Assembly: GCA_018266055.1 (NCBI GenBank)
Contig: JAFDYT010000005.1
Span: forward strand, 248,001-312,000
Reading direction: 5' to 3'
Length of the DNA stretch: 64,000 nt
From: Bacteroidota bacterium
Lineage (GTDB): Bacteria > Bacteroidota > Bacteroidia > Cytophagales > Cyclobacteriaceae
Shown one piece after another: positions 17,710-28,071 of the stretch (within the stretch, counting starts at the first letter, position 1; every line of letters starts with the position of its first letter). Position numbers and translations under genes: made by a program. Below the pieces are notes generated by a model, which did no database searches, was not told where the DNA came from, and worked only from the letters and a program-made list of their open reading frames with translations.

Positions 17710-18156
17710 ATGAACTTACATACGCTAAAGCCGGCCTCAGGATCGGTAAAAACAAATAAGCGCCTCGGCAGAGGACAGGGTAGTGGCGGTAGCACGGCAG
17801 GTCGCGGACACAAAGGTGCTCAGTCACGCTCAGGATATCATCAGAAATTCGGCTTCGAAGGTGGTCAGATGCCTTTGCAAAGACGCGTTCCGAAATTCGG
17901 TTTCAAGAACAACGAAAAAATTTATTTCAAGCCGATCAATCTTGACGTGCTTGAAGAATTGGCAGGAAAAACTAAATCTGCTGCTCTTACTTTGCAACTC
18001 ATGCGTGATAACGGTATCGTGGGCAAGAACGACAAGGTAAAAGTATTGGGCAGAGGAGAATTAAAATCAAAGGTGTCTGTTGAAGCTCACTCTTTTTCAG
18101 CTACCGCAACTAAAGCAATTGAAACGGCTGGCGGCAACGTCACAATCGTGAAATAA
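17710..18156 (+). CDS. rplO: 50S ribosomal protein L15
   Basis: 148 residues; NLHTLKPASGSVKTNKRLGR, GQGSGGSTAGRGHKGAQSRS and GFEGGQMPLQRRVPKFGFKN are the L15 marks. One base after rpmD; its stop overlaps the secY start by one base. Confidence 0.98.
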   Translation: MNLHTLKPASGSVKTNKRLGRGQGSGGSTAGRGHKGAQSRSGYHQKFGFEGGQMPLQRRVPKFGFKNNEKIYFKPINLDVLEELAGKTKSAALTLQLMRDNGIVGKNDKVKVLGRGELKSKVSVEAHSFSATATKAIETAGGNVTIVK

Positions 18157-19466
18157 TGAAGCGCTTTTTTACTACCATAAAGAACATTTTCTCTATTGAA
18201 GACCTCCGTGTCAGGATATTCAATACGATCGGCTATCTGATTATTTTCAGATTGGGCTCTTACATTGTATTGCCTGGCATCGATGCTACAAAATTGACGG
18301 GAAACCAAGGTGGTATCTTTGATCTTCTAAATACATTTCTTGGTGGCTCTTTTACACGCGCCTCCATCTTCGCGCTCGGTATCATGCCTTACATCTCTGC
18401 ATCGATCGTGGTGCAGTTGTTGACGGTAGCGGTTCCTCACTTCACCAAACTTCAAAAGGAAGGTGAAAGTGGCAGAAAGAAATTGAATCAGTTTACACGC
18501 GTCCTTACCATCATCATCACGGCAGCTCAATCGTTTGGCTACCTGAAGTCTATCGTAAATCCAGAGGCAATTATTCAACCAGGCTTGTTCTATACGGTAT
18601 CTTCGATGATTATCATCGTGGCTGGTACCATGTTCTGCATGTGGTTAGGCGAGCGTATCACTGACAAAGGAATTGGTAACGGTATCAGTATGCTGATCAT
18701 GATCGGTATCGTGTCACGCTTCCCGCTAGCGATTATCCAAGAGGTTCAGTCAAAAGGATTAAATGGTGCGCTGTTGTTTATCATCGAAGTGCTTGCACTG
18801 TTCTTTGTAGTAGTTGGTGTGATTGCATTGACACAGGCCACTCGCAAAATTCCGATTCAATATGCCAAGCAAGTGGTAGGCAATAAATTGTACGGCGGCA
18901 AACGCGATTTCATTCCTTTGAAGTTGAATTCTGCCGGCGTTATGCCGATCATCTTCGCGCAAGCATTGATGTTTATTCCTCCGTTGATGGCCAGCATTTG
19001 GCGCGATAGCGACCTTGGCGCATATGTAGGAACAACCTTCGCAGACTTTACATCATGGCAGTACAACCTGTTGTTTGCTTCCCTGATTATCATCTTTACT
19101 TTCTTTTATACAGCAATCACAGTGCCGTCTAATGACATTGCGGATAACCTGAAAAGAAATGGTGGTTTTGTTCCAGGCATTAAGCCAGGAAAACAAACCG
19201 CAGAATTTATCGATAGTATTCTATCAAAAATCACTTTACCGGGCGCAATATTCCTGGCGATGGTGGCGATTCTTCCCGCATTTGCTGTGAAGGCCGGCAT
19301 CACTCAGAATTTTGCTTACTTCTATGGTGGAACTTCCCTGTTGATTTTGGTTGGTGTGGTGCTTGATACACTGCAGCAGATCGAAAGCTACTTGTTGATG
19401 CGCCACTACGAGGGAATGATGAAGTCAGGTAGAGTGAAAGGACGTTCTCAGTTTGCTGCAGCTTGA
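18156..19466 (+). CDS. secY: Protein translocase subunit SecY
   Basis: 436 residues, ten predicted membrane spans, forming the Sec channel with SecE and SecG. Conserved segments: FRLGSYIVLPGIDA, FALGIMPYISASIVVQLL (plug region follows), GKKxLNQFTRxLT-like, GERITDKGIGNGISMLIMIGI shortened here to its recognisable core, and IADNLKRNGGFVPGIKPG. The end is QIESYLLMRHYEGMMKSG. Overlaps rplO by one base and is followed by map after 5 bases. Confidence 0.98.
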   Translation: MKRFFTTIKNIFSIEDLRVRIFNTIGYLIIFRLGSYIVLPGIDATKLTGNQGGIFDLLNTFLGGSFTRASIFALGIMPYISASIVVQLLTVAVPHFTKLQKEGESGRKKLNQFTRVLTIIITAAQSFGYLKSIVNPEAIIQPGLFYTVSSMIIIVAGTMFCMWLGERITDKGIGNGISMLIMIGIVSRFPLAIIQEVQSKGLNGALLFIIEVLALFFVVVGVIALTQATRKIPIQYAKQVVGNKLYGGKRDFIPLKLNSAGVMPIIFAQALMFIPPLMASIWRDSDLGAYVGTTFADFTSWQYNLLFASLIIIFTFFYTAITVPSNDIADNLKRNGGFVPGIKPGKQTAEFIDSILSKITLPGAIFLAMVAILPAFAVKAGITQNFAYFYGGTSLLILVGVVLDTLQQIESYLLMRHYEGMMKSGRVKGRSQFAAA

Positions 19467-19471
19467 AGTGA

Positions 19472-20266
19472 ATGATTCGCTACAAGACGGTTGAGGAGAT
19501 TCAGGTTATAAAAGAAAGCGCCCAGATTTTAGGAAAGGCGCATGCGGAAGTAGCCAAGGCCATAAAGCCCGGAGTGAAAACAAAAGACCTGGATAAAATA
19601 GCCGATGAATATATTCAAGATCATGGCGGATGGCCATCGTTCAAGAATTATCACGGTTTCCCGACAGCCTTGTGCATTTCGGTGAACGAGGTAGTAGTAC
19701 ACGGTTTTCCCGGCGACTATGAACTTAAAGAAGGCGACATTATTTCCGTTGATTGCGGAGTAAAGTTCAAGGGATTTCACAGCGACTCTGCCTACACTTA
19801 TCCGCTGGAAGGTGTAAGTGAAGAAGTGCTGAAATTGCTAGAGCGTACCCGTGAGTCGCTTTACCTGGGAATAGCTCAGGCCAAAGTGGGTAACCGGATT
19901 GGAGATGTGAGCTACGCAGTACAAAGTTATGTGGAGCAGTTTGGTTACGGAGTGGTGAGAGAGTTGGTAGGGCACGGAGTCGGCAAAGAGTTGCACGAAG
20001 ATCCGGAAGTACCCAACTACGGCAAGAGGGGCAAAGGCCCAAAGATTGCAGAAGGAATGGTTTTCGCGATCGAGCCGATGATCAACATGGGAACCAAAGA
20101 TGTGTCGCAAGACAAAGACGGTTGGACGATAAGAACAAAAGATCATAAACCATCCGCTCATTTTGAGCACATGGTGGCGGTCTTTAAGGATAGAACAGAG
20201 ATAGTAACAACACACGAGTACATAGAAGAAAGTTATAAGTTCAAGTGGCGAAGCAAAAGTCGATAG
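19472..20266 (+). CDS. map: Methionine aminopeptidase, type I
   Basis: Removes the N-terminal methionine from new proteins. 264 residues of the type I pita-bread fold. Metal ligands are visible in [20 protein letters not shown] (two Asp), [13 protein letters not shown] (His), FAIEPMIN (Glu) and the final HFEHMVAV/E region. [20 protein letters not shown] starts it. The last 22 bases overlap infA. Confidence 0.96.
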   Translation: MIRYKTVEEIQVIKESAQILGKAHAEVAKAIKPGVKTKDLDKIADEYIQDHGGWPSFKNYHGFPTALCISVNEVVVHGFPGDYELKEGDIISVDCGVKFKGFHSDSAYTYPLEGVSEEVLKLLERTRESLYLGIAQAKVGNRIGDVSYAVQSYVEQFGYGVVRELVGHGVGKELHEDPEVPNYGKRGKGPKIAEGMVFAIEPMINMGTKDVSQDKDGWTIRTKDHKPSAHFEHMVAVFKDRTEIVTTHEYIEESYKFKWRSKSR

Positions 20267-20463
20267 AACAAGACGGAACGATTCTCGAGGCACTATCCAA
20301 CGCGATGTTTAAAGTGCAGTTGGAAAATGGTCACGAAGTGTTGGCACATATTTCAGGGAAGATGAGGATGCACTATATCCGTATTTTGCCCGGCGACAAA
20401 GTGAGGTTGGAGATGTCGCCGTATGATTTGACAAAGGGAAGAATAACATTTAGGTATAAATAA
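20245..20463 (+). CDS. infA: Translation initiation factor IF-1
   Basis: 72 residues with an S1/OB fold: [40 protein letters not shown] and [20 protein letters not shown]. The start codon is GTG at 20245, inside the end of map; the resulting N-terminus [11 protein letters not shown] fits the family, so the 22-base overlap looks real. Confidence 0.96.
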   Translation: MAKQKSIEQDGTILEALSNAMFKVQLENGHEVLAHISGKMRMHYIRILPGDKVRLEMSPYDLTKGRITFRYK

Positions 20464-20555
20464 GAAGTTGATAGTTATCGGTTGGAAGTAAAGAGTGAAA
20501 ACTTGAAGCGAATAACAGATAACAATTAACCGATAACTGATAACGATTAACGAAC
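20464..20555. repeat. AT-rich inverted repeat between infA and rpmJ
   Basis: AGTTATCGGTT at 20473-20483 is the exact reverse complement of AACCGATAACT at 20528-20538. The right side also contains further GATAAC/GATTAAC words. The 92-base spacer is unusual inside an otherwise tightly packed cluster and looks like an inserted extragenic palindrome. Confidence 0.6.
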
Positions 20556-20672
20556 ATGAAAGTAAGAGCATCCATCAAAAAGCGCAGCGCTGATTGCAAG
20601 ATCATCAGACGCAAGGGCAAGTTGTATGTCATCAACAAGAAGAATCCACGTTATAAACAAAGACAAGGTTAA
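20556..20672 (+). CDS. rpmJ: 50S ribosomal protein L36, zinc-free type
   Basis: A 38-residue gene: [20 protein letters not shown] and then [16 protein letters not shown]. Only Cys14 of the usual C-C-C-H zinc set is present, so it is the zinc-independent form common in Bacteroidota. Three bases precede rpsM. Confidence 0.97.
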   Translation: MKVRASIKKRSADCKIIRRKGKLYVINKKNPRYKQRQG

Positions 20673-20675
20673 TAT

Positions 20676-21056
20676 ATGGCACGTATAGCAGGCGTAGATA
20701 TTCCGGACAACAAGCGAGGCGAAATCGGCCTCACGTATATTTTTGGTATTGGTCGCAGAACCGCCCAAAAGATACTTGCGCAAGCACATGTAAGCCTGGA
20801 CAAGAAAGTAAAGGACTGGAATGACGAAGAGTCAAATCAGATTCGTTCCATCATCGCTGAGCAGTTCCGTATTGAAGGAGCGCTTAAATCAGAAATCCAA
20901 TTGAGCATTAAGCGCTTAATGGATATCGGTTGTTACCGTGGACTACGTCACCGCAAGGGATTGCCGGTGCGTGGACAAACCACTAAAAACAACGCACGCA
21001 CACGGAAAGGAAAGCGTAAGACCGTGGCGAACAAGAAGAAAGCAGTTAAAGGGTAA
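20676..21056 (+). CDS. rpsM: 30S ribosomal protein S13
   Basis: 126 residues; [34 protein letters not shown] and [20 protein letters not shown] are diagnostic. The C-terminal basic tail contacts the P-site tRNA region. Confidence 0.98.
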   Translation: MARIAGVDIPDNKRGEIGLTYIFGIGRRTAQKILAQAHVSLDKKVKDWNDEESNQIRSIIAEQFRIEGALKSEIQLSIKRLMDIGCYRGLRHRKGLPVRGQTTKNNARTRKGKRKTVANKKKAVKG

Positions 21057-21078
21057 TTAAAACACTAAAACTTTTCGT

Positions 21079-21486
21079 ATGGCAACAGCACCTGTAGCTG
21101 AAAAGAAAAAAGATAAGAGCAAGAAACGCACTGTAGTGGTGGAGGCCGTAGGTCATGCCCACATTCAGGCGACGTTCAATAACATCATCATTTCGCTGAC
21201 CAACAGTACCGGTCAGGTAGTAGCGTGGGCTTCCGCCGGAAAGATGGGTTTCAAAGGCTCTAAGAAAAATACTCCGTACGCCGCTCAGGTGGCTGCGCAG
21301 GAAGCAGCAACAAAGGCATTCGAACAAGGATTGCGCAAAGTTGAAGTATTTGTAAAAGGACCTGGTGCCGGACGTGAGTCTGCCATCCGCAGCCTGCAAG
21401 CTTCTGGTATCGAAGTAACCACAATCAAGGATATGACTCCGCTACCACACAATGGTTGCCGTCCTCCTAAGAAAAGAAGAGTTTAA
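21079..21486 (+). CDS. rpsK: 30S ribosomal protein S11
   Basis: 135 residues; after a Lys-rich start, [40 protein letters not shown] and [18 protein letters not shown] mark S11, part of the platform at the E site. Confidence 0.98.
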   Translation: MATAPVAEKKKDKSKKRTVVVEAVGHAHIQATFNNIIISLTNSTGQVVAWASAGKMGFKGSKKNTPYAAQVAAQEAATKAFEQGLRKVEVFVKGPGAGRESAIRSLQASGIEVTTIKDMTPLPHNGCRPPKKRRV

Positions 21487-21506
21487 TATTGAATTGAAAT
21501 AAAATC

Positions 21507-22112
21507 ATGGCAAGATACACCGGTCCCAAAGTAAGGATATCCAGAAAATTCAACGAGCCTGTAATGGGCGAGAGCAAAGTTCTGGCGAAGAAGAATTACG
21601 CCCCTGGACAGCACGGCAAAACCAAAAAGCGCAAGCTTTCTGAATACGCTACTCAGCTGGCCGAGAAACAAAAGGCAAAGTATATCTATGGTGTTTTGGA
21701 ACGTCAGTTTGAAAATACCTTCGACAAAGCGTCGCGCAAAAAAGGTGTAACAGGCGAAGTGTTGTTGCAACTTTTGGAGGCACGCCTTGATAATACCGTA
21801 TATCGTCTTGGCGTAGCGCCTACCCGCAGAGCGGCTCGCCAGCTGGTAGTGCACAAGCACATCCTGGTGAACGGTGATGTAGTAAATATTCCTTCTTACA
21901 CATTGAAGCCTGGCGATGTAGTAGCTGTGCGTGAAAAATCCAAATCATTGGAAGCCATCACTACTGCGTTGTCGGTGAACGGTGCAAAAAAATACAACTG
22001 GCTGGAGTGGGATACTAAAGAACTTGAAGGCAAGGTGATCAACCTTCCTCCTCGCGAAGACATTCCTGAAAACATCAATGAACAGTTGATCGTTGAATTG
22101 TACTCGAAGTAA
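21507..22112 (+). CDS. rpsD: 30S ribosomal protein S4
   Basis: 201 residues; [51 protein letters not shown] and the S4 RNA-binding domain [20 protein letters not shown]. An assembly initiator of the small subunit and regulator of the alpha operon in E. coli. Confidence 0.98.
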   Translation: MARYTGPKVRISRKFNEPVMGESKVLAKKNYAPGQHGKTKKRKLSEYATQLAEKQKAKYIYGVLERQFENTFDKASRKKGVTGEVLLQLLEARLDNTVYRLGVAPTRRAARQLVVHKHILVNGDVVNIPSYTLKPGDVVAVREKSKSLEAITTALSVNGAKKYNWLEWDTKELEGKVINLPPREDIPENINEQLIVELYSK

Positions 22113-22136
22113 TCTGAAACAAAAAGAAAATCGCTT

Positions 22137-23126
22137 ATGTCAATATTAGCATTTCAAATGCCGGATAAAGTGGTGATGGAAAAATCGGACGATTTCCATG
22201 GCCTCTTCACCTTCAAACCTTTGGAAAAAGGTTATGGTGTAACAATCGGTAATGCGCTTAGAAGAATTTTATTGTCTTCCTTAGAGGGATATGCGATCAC
22301 CGGAATTAAAATTCCTGGTGTGTTACATGAGTTCTCTACCATCGAAGGGGTGGTGGAAGATGTGGCTGAAATTATCCTGAACTTGAAACAAGTTCGATTC
22401 AGAAAAGTAGGTGAAACAAACGAGAGCAAAATTGTAGTAAATATCAAAAAGCAGAAGCAATTCAAAGCTGGTGATATCGCTAAGTTTACTTCAGGTTTCG
22501 AAATTTTGAATGCAGATCACGTAATCGCAAACCTTGATGAGTCAGCTCATTTCGAAATTGAACTTTCGATTGAAAAAGGTCGTGGTTATTTGCCAGCAGA
22601 AGAGAACAAACCGAATGAGCAAGTATTCGGACACATTCCGATCGATGCCATCTTCACGCCAATTAAAAACGTGAAGTATAGCGTGGAGAATACTCGCGTG
22701 GAGCAGAAGACTGACTACGAGAAGTTGATGATCGAGATTGAGACTGACGGATCAATCCATCCTGAAGAAGCTCTTGAAGGCGCAGCTTTTATCCTGATCC
22801 AACACTTCCGCTTGTTCTCTGATAAGTCGATCGAACTCGAAACTACCAAGGACAGCGAAGTAGAGCAGGTAGATGAGGAAATGTTGCATATGCGTAAGCT
22901 GTTGAAGACGCAATTGCATGACTTAGACCTGTCAGTTCGTGCGTACAATTGCTTGAAGGCGGCCGATGTTAAAACATTGGGCGACCTCGTTCAGTTGGAT
23001 ATCTCTGACATGATGAAGTTCAGGAACTTCGGTAAAAAATCCCTGGCGGAATTAGAACAATTAGTATCTGAGAAAAATCTCACTTTCGGGATGGATCTCG
23101 CTAAATATAAACTGGACGAAGACTAA
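22137..23126 (+). CDS. rpoA: DNA-directed RNA polymerase subunit alpha
   Basis: 329 residues, normal length. The N-terminal assembly domain shows [20 protein letters not shown] and the loop [20 protein letters not shown]. The C-terminal domain shows [20 protein letters not shown] and [16 protein letters not shown], the helices that bind upstream DNA and activators. Its TAA overlaps the rplQ ATG by one base. Confidence 0.98.
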   Translation: MSILAFQMPDKVVMEKSDDFHGLFTFKPLEKGYGVTIGNALRRILLSSLEGYAITGIKIPGVLHEFSTIEGVVEDVAEIILNLKQVRFRKVGETNESKIVVNIKKQKQFKAGDIAKFTSGFEILNADHVIANLDESAHFEIELSIEKGRGYLPAEENKPNEQVFGHIPIDAIFTPIKNVKYSVENTRVEQKTDYEKLMIEIETDGSIHPEEALEGAAFILIQHFRLFSDKSIELETTKDSEVEQVDEEMLHMRKLLKTQLHDLDLSVRAYNCLKAADVKTLGDLVQLDISDMMKFRNFGKKSLAELEQLVSEKNLTFGMDLAKYKLDED

Positions 23127-23635
23127 TGAGACACGGTAAAAAAGTAAACCATTTGGGAAGAACCTCGGCACATCGCCATGCGCTTCTTTCTAATATGGCT
23201 TCTTCGCTGATCCTCAACAAACGGATTACCACCACACTGGCTAAGGCGAAAGAGCTTAAGAAATATGTTGAACCTTTGATTACGAAGGCAAAGACAGACT
23301 CTACTCACTCACGAAGAGTGGTGTTTTCTTACCTGCAAAACAAAGAATCGGTAACTACCCTGTTTGGTGAAATCGCTGGCCGCACTACCGACAGGCCAGG
23401 TGGTTATACCCGCATCATTAAGTTGAGCGATCCTCGTCTTGGAGATGCTGCTGACATGTGCTTGATGGAATTGGTGGACTTCAACGATCTTTACAAGAAA
23501 GACGGGGCTGCCAAGAAGACCAAAACTCGTCGTGGACGCAAAGGCAAAAAAGAAGAAGGCGCTGAAGCAGCAACCGAAGTTGCCGCTGAAGAAAAGCCTA
23601 AAAAAGCTGCTAAAAAGACGAAGAAGGCAGAATAA
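23126..23635 (+). CDS. rplQ: 50S ribosomal protein L17 with Lys/Ala/Glu tail
   Basis: 169 residues. The L17 core ([20 protein letters not shown] to [11 protein letters not shown]) is about 120 residues; a tail of about 50 follows, rich in Lys, Ala and Glu ([20 protein letters not shown] and on to KKTKKAE). Last gene of the cluster, followed 21 bases later by an intrinsic terminator. Confidence 0.97.
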   Translation: MRHGKKVNHLGRTSAHRHALLSNMASSLILNKRITTTLAKAKELKKYVEPLITKAKTDSTHSRRVVFSYLQNKESVTTLFGEIAGRTTDRPGGYTRIIKLSDPRLGDAADMCLMELVDFNDLYKKDGAAKKTKTRRGRKGKKEEGAEAATEVAAEEKPKKAAKKTKKAE

Positions 23636-23656
23636 ATTGAATAGAATTTTTCATAC

Positions 23657-23690
23657 AAAAGGGATTGGGTTCAGGCTCAATCCCTTTTTT
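23657..23690 (+). terminator. Intrinsic terminator of the ribosomal cluster
   Basis: AAAAGGGATTG pairs perfectly with CAATCCCTTTT, extended by G-U and G-C pairs around a 6-base loop, and the stem runs directly into a T-run. A strong Rho-independent terminator right after rplQ. Confidence 0.9.
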
Positions 23691-23701
23691 TATTGCGTTG
23701 A

Positions 23702-23740
23702 ATTGGGTATTCGTAAAATATTAGTCCGAATCAACCCAAT
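23702..23740. repeat. Inverted repeat upstream of carA
   Basis: ATTGGGT followed by ATTCG is mirrored by CGAAT and ACCCAAT with a 2-base bulge, giving arms of 7+5 bp. It lies after the terminator and just before the carA promoter element. Confidence 0.5.
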
Positions 23741-23756
23741 GTTTCTCTCGATCCAG

Positions 23757-23764
23757 TATTTTTG
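23757..23764 (+). promoter_or_regulatory. Putative -7 element of carA
   Basis: TATTTTTG matches TAnnTTTG, 17 bases upstream of the carA ATG. No TTG is found at the expected -33 distance, so this would be a weak or activator-dependent promoter. Confidence 0.4.
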
Positions 23765-23781
23765 TTAACCACTACTAAACC

Positions 23782-24879
23782 ATGAGCGATAAAGCGTACT
23801 TACTTCTGGCAGACGGCCTTCTTTTGGAGGGCAAAGCAATAGGTAAACGAGGTACATCCGGGGGGGAAATATGCTTCAATACGGGCATGACCGGCTACCA
23901 GGAAATATACACCGACCCATCTTATTACGGTCAAATCATTGTTAATACCACGGCCCATATCGGAAACTACGGAACCATCGATGAGGAGCAGGAATCAGAC
24001 AAACCCCAGATTAGTGGTATCGTGGTGAATGAATTCTCATCTGAGTTTAGCCGAAAAACTTCAACCGAGAGTTTGCAAACGTATCTGGAAAAGAATAATG
24101 TGGTTGGAATTACCGACCTCGATACGCGTGAACTGGTGAGGCATATACGGAGCAAAGGCGCGATGAACGCGATCATTTCTTCAGAGCATTCGCCTGAGCA
24201 ATTAAAAAAAGAGTTGGAAAAAGTGCCTTCGATGGATGGCCTTGAGCTCTCCTCGCTCGTGAGCACTTCTAAGCCTTATTTTGTGGGCGATCCATCCTCT
24301 TCAATCAAAATCGCTGCGCTGGATTTTGGCATCAAGAAAAATATTCTGCGGAGCCTCGCTGCCCGTGGTTGTTATATTCAGGTGTATCCTGCCAAGACTC
24401 CTGCCAAAGAAATACAGGCGTGGTCACCCGATGGATATTTTCTTTCGAATGGTCCTGGCGATCCTTCTGTGATGGATTATGCGATTAAAACAGTGAAAGA
24501 AATTCTAGAGACGGGGAAACCTGTGTTTGGCATTTGCCTTGGTCATCAATTGCTGGCGTTGGCAAGCGGACTTTCTACCTACAAAATGCACCACGGTCAC
24601 CGCGGGTTAAATCACCCGGTAAAAAATTTAGTTACCGGACTGGGCGAAATGACTTCGCAAAATCATGGCTTTGGCGTGAAGGAATCAGATGTAGAGAAGA
24701 ACCCGAATGTGGAAGTCACGCACCTTCATCTCAACGACAATACCATCATGGGTATTCGTCTAAAAAACAAAAAAGCATTCTCGGTACAATATCATCCTGA
24801 GGCATCGCCTGGTCCGCACGACTCGCGCTATCTGTTCGATCAGTTTTTGGATATGGTCAAAGCAGATCAAAAGAAATAA
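23782..24879 (+). CDS. carA: Carbamoyl-phosphate synthase small subunit
   Basis: Glutaminase subunit that hands ammonia to CarB to make carbamoyl phosphate for pyrimidine and arginine synthesis. 365 residues. N-terminal CPSase domain: GEICFNTGMTGYQEIYTDPS and GQIIVNTTAHIGNYG. C-terminal class I glutamine amidotransferase domain: FLSNGPGDP, nucleophile Cys in PVFGICLGHQLLALASG, and the catalytic His-Glu pair in VQYHPEASPGPHDS. The large subunit carB is not in the window. Followed by eno in the same direction after 58 bases. Confidence 0.97.
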   Translation: MSDKAYLLLADGLLLEGKAIGKRGTSGGEICFNTGMTGYQEIYTDPSYYGQIIVNTTAHIGNYGTIDEEQESDKPQISGIVVNEFSSEFSRKTSTESLQTYLEKNNVVGITDLDTRELVRHIRSKGAMNAIISSEHSPEQLKKELEKVPSMDGLELSSLVSTSKPYFVGDPSSSIKIAALDFGIKKNILRSLAARGCYIQVYPAKTPAKEIQAWSPDGYFLSNGPGDPSVMDYAIKTVKEILETGKPVFGICLGHQLLALASGLSTYKMHHGHRGLNHPVKNLVTGLGEMTSQNHGFGVKESDVEKNPNVEVTHLHLNDNTIMGIRLKNKKAFSVQYHPEASPGPHDSRYLFDQFLDMVKADQKK

Positions 24880-24925
24880 GATTGAATAAAAAAGAAACCC
24901 AAAATCGTTAATCACCAAATCTTAA

Positions 24926-26215
<1,290 letters not shown>

Positions 26216-26232
26216 GGGCTAATCATTAAGCA

Positions 26233-26700
26233 ATGAAAGCAAAACTCGACGCCATCGATAAGAAAATTCTTGAGTTACTTCAGGCCAACTCAAACATTAC
26301 CAATGCCCAACTGGCGCAGGAGATAGGATTATCTCCTGCCCCTACGTTGGAGCGGGTAAAAAAACTGGAGACTCAGGGAATTATAAAAAGTTATCACGCC
26401 GTGGTGGATATGGCCAGTGTCGGGCTTGGCGTTTGCACCTTTGTTACGGTGTCCCTCAAAGGGCACAACAAAGAAAACATCGAGAAATTTATTAAAGCCA
26501 TCAGCCGCATCCCAGAAGTGGTGGAGTGTCATCATGTAACGGGTCAGGCTGATTTTATTTTGAAAATGGTGGCGCCTGATATTCCTGCGTACCAAAACCT
26601 GATGTTGGAAAAAGTATCCAACATTGAAGTGGTGGACAACATGCAATCCATCGTGATCCTCTCAACCTTTAAAGACAGCCGAGTACTTCCTTTGCCATGA
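26233..26700 (+). CDS. Lrp/AsnC-family transcriptional regulator
   Basis: 155 residues, one helix-turn-helix and one ligand-binding domain. The HTH lies at about residues 5-55 (LDAIDKKILELLQANSNITN, AQLAQEIGLSPAPTLERVKK), followed by a RAM/ACT-like domain (VCTFVTVSLKG, VECHHVTGQADFILKMVA). Such proteins usually bind amino acids and act as octamers; the ligand is unknown. Its TGA overlaps the ATG of the next gene in ATGA, so the two are translationally coupled. Confidence 0.92.
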   Translation: MKAKLDAIDKKILELLQANSNITNAQLAQEIGLSPAPTLERVKKLETQGIIKSYHAVVDMASVGLGVCTFVTVSLKGHNKENIEKFIKAISRIPEVVECHHVTGQADFILKMVAPDIPAYQNLMLEKVSNIEVVDNMQSIVILSTFKDSRVLPLP

Positions 26701-27206
26701 GCGAGGTGTCAGAAAAAACTTTAGTGCTCAATGCCAAGCAGGTGAGCCAGAAAATCCGGAGAATTGCTTTCGAGATTTACGAAAACAATTTTTCAGAGAA
26801 GGTGGTGGTGCTTGCTGGCCTGGAGGGCCAGGGTTATGAGTTTGCAAAAATTCTTGAAAAAGAACTTAAGTCGATATCCACTCTTGACACGCTCCTCACC
26901 AAAGTGTCATTGAATAAATTTGCTTCTACACAGAGCGAAGTGTCGCTTGACGTTGCCGTGAAAGACCTGAAGAAAAAGAGTATCATTTTGGTGGACGACG
27001 TGCTTAACACCGGCCGAACATTGGCGTATGCCATGAAGCCTTTTCTGGAAATTGAAATTAAAAAAATTGAAGTGGCAGTATTAGTCAACCGAAGCCACAC
27101 ACTTTTCCCCATCGTGCCCACGTATTCAGGATTTGAGCTAGCCACTACTTTTAATGAGCACGTTGAGGTTAAGCTCGGAAAGAACGCAGCCGTGTATCTC
27201 CGTTGA
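26697..27206 (+). CDS. PyrR-like phosphoribosyltransferase
   Basis: 169 residues with the type I PRTase fold. The PRPP-binding loop is at residues 98-108 (LVDDVLNTGRT), and the N-terminal KVVVLAGLEGQGYEFA and NRSHTLFPIVPTYSGFELAT segments resemble PyrR. PyrR proteins are uracil phosphoribosyltransferases that can also bind pyr mRNA; carA, a pyrimidine gene, lies 3 kb upstream, but the nearest neighbour is an Lrp regulator. Uracil, purine or another base are all possible substrates. Start overlaps the regulator stop by four bases. Confidence 0.8.
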   Translation: MSEVSEKTLVLNAKQVSQKIRRIAFEIYENNFSEKVVVLAGLEGQGYEFAKILEKELKSISTLDTLLTKVSLNKFASTQSEVSLDVAVKDLKKKSIILVDDVLNTGRTLAYAMKPFLEIEIKKIEVAVLVNRSHTLFPIVPTYSGFELATTFNEHVEVKLGKNAAVYLR

Positions 27207-27245
27207 TATTTTAGCGGGTAGTTTTCCTGAATTAAATTTTGCGCT

Positions 27246-28067
27246 ATGTCTCTTCATAAGAAAACAGATTTGAAAAGAGTCACCACTCATCAACTTCAGG
27301 AGATGAAGAACCGTGGTGAAAAAATCGCCATGCTTACGGCATACGATTTTAGCATGGCCAAAATCATTGACGGCGCAGGTATTGATATTATTCTTGTCGG
27401 CGATTCAGCCTCGAATGTGATGGCAGGGAATGAAACAACATTGCCAATTACGTTGGATCAAATGATTTACCATGCGACTTCTGTAGTGAAAGGAGTGAAG
27501 CGTTCGCTGGTGGTAGTGGATATTCCCTTTGGATATTATCAAGGCAGCTCGGGAGAAGGACTGCGATCAGCCATCCGTATCATGAAAGAATCGGGAGCGC
27601 ATGCTGTGAAGCTGGAAGGTGGTAGCGAAGTGAAAGATTCTATCCTTCGAATCTTAAGTGCTGGGGTTCCGGTAATGGGCCACCTCGGCCTTACGCCACA
27701 GTCTATTTATAAATTTGGTACTTATACCGTACGAGCGCAGGAAGAAGCTGAAGCCAATAAGCTTATCGAAGATGCTCAACTTTTGCAAGAGTGCGGATGC
27801 TTCGCTATCGTTCTTGAAAAAATACCTGCTGAGTTAGCGAGAAAGGTCACCGCAAAACTCAGCATTCCGGTGATCGGAATCGGTGCTGGCGCAGATGTTG
27901 ATGGCCAAGTGCTGGTGATGCAGGATATGTTGGGTATTACCAAAGAATTTAAACCGCGTTTTCTTCGCCGTTATGCCGACCTTGACGCCATCATTACTTC
28001 GGCGGTCAACAAATACGTTGAAGATGTGAAGATGAAAGATTTTCCTAACGAAAAGGAACGATACTAA
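27246..28067 (+). CDS. panB: 3-methyl-2-oxobutanoate hydroxymethyltransferase
   Basis: First committed step of pantothenate synthesis, adding a hydroxymethyl group from methylene-tetrahydrofolate to alpha-ketoisovalerate. 273 residues. Marks: [40 protein letters not shown] (Mg-binding Asp), [27 protein letters not shown] and the catalytic Glu in [10 protein letters not shown], then IPVIGIGAG. Same strand as the preceding regulator and PRTase, 39 bases away; convergent with the histidine kinase gene, 4 bases apart. Confidence 0.97.
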   Translation: MSLHKKTDLKRVTTHQLQEMKNRGEKIAMLTAYDFSMAKIIDGAGIDIILVGDSASNVMAGNETTLPITLDQMIYHATSVVKGVKRSLVVVDIPFGYYQGSSGEGLRSAIRIMKESGAHAVKLEGGSEVKDSILRILSAGVPVMGHLGLTPQSIYKFGTYTVRAQEEAEANKLIEDAQLLQECGCFAIVLEKIPAELARKVTAKLSIPVIGIGAGADVDGQVLVMQDMLGITKEFKPRFLRRYADLDAIITSAVNKYVEDVKMKDFPNEKERY

Positions 28068-28071
28068 AGGA

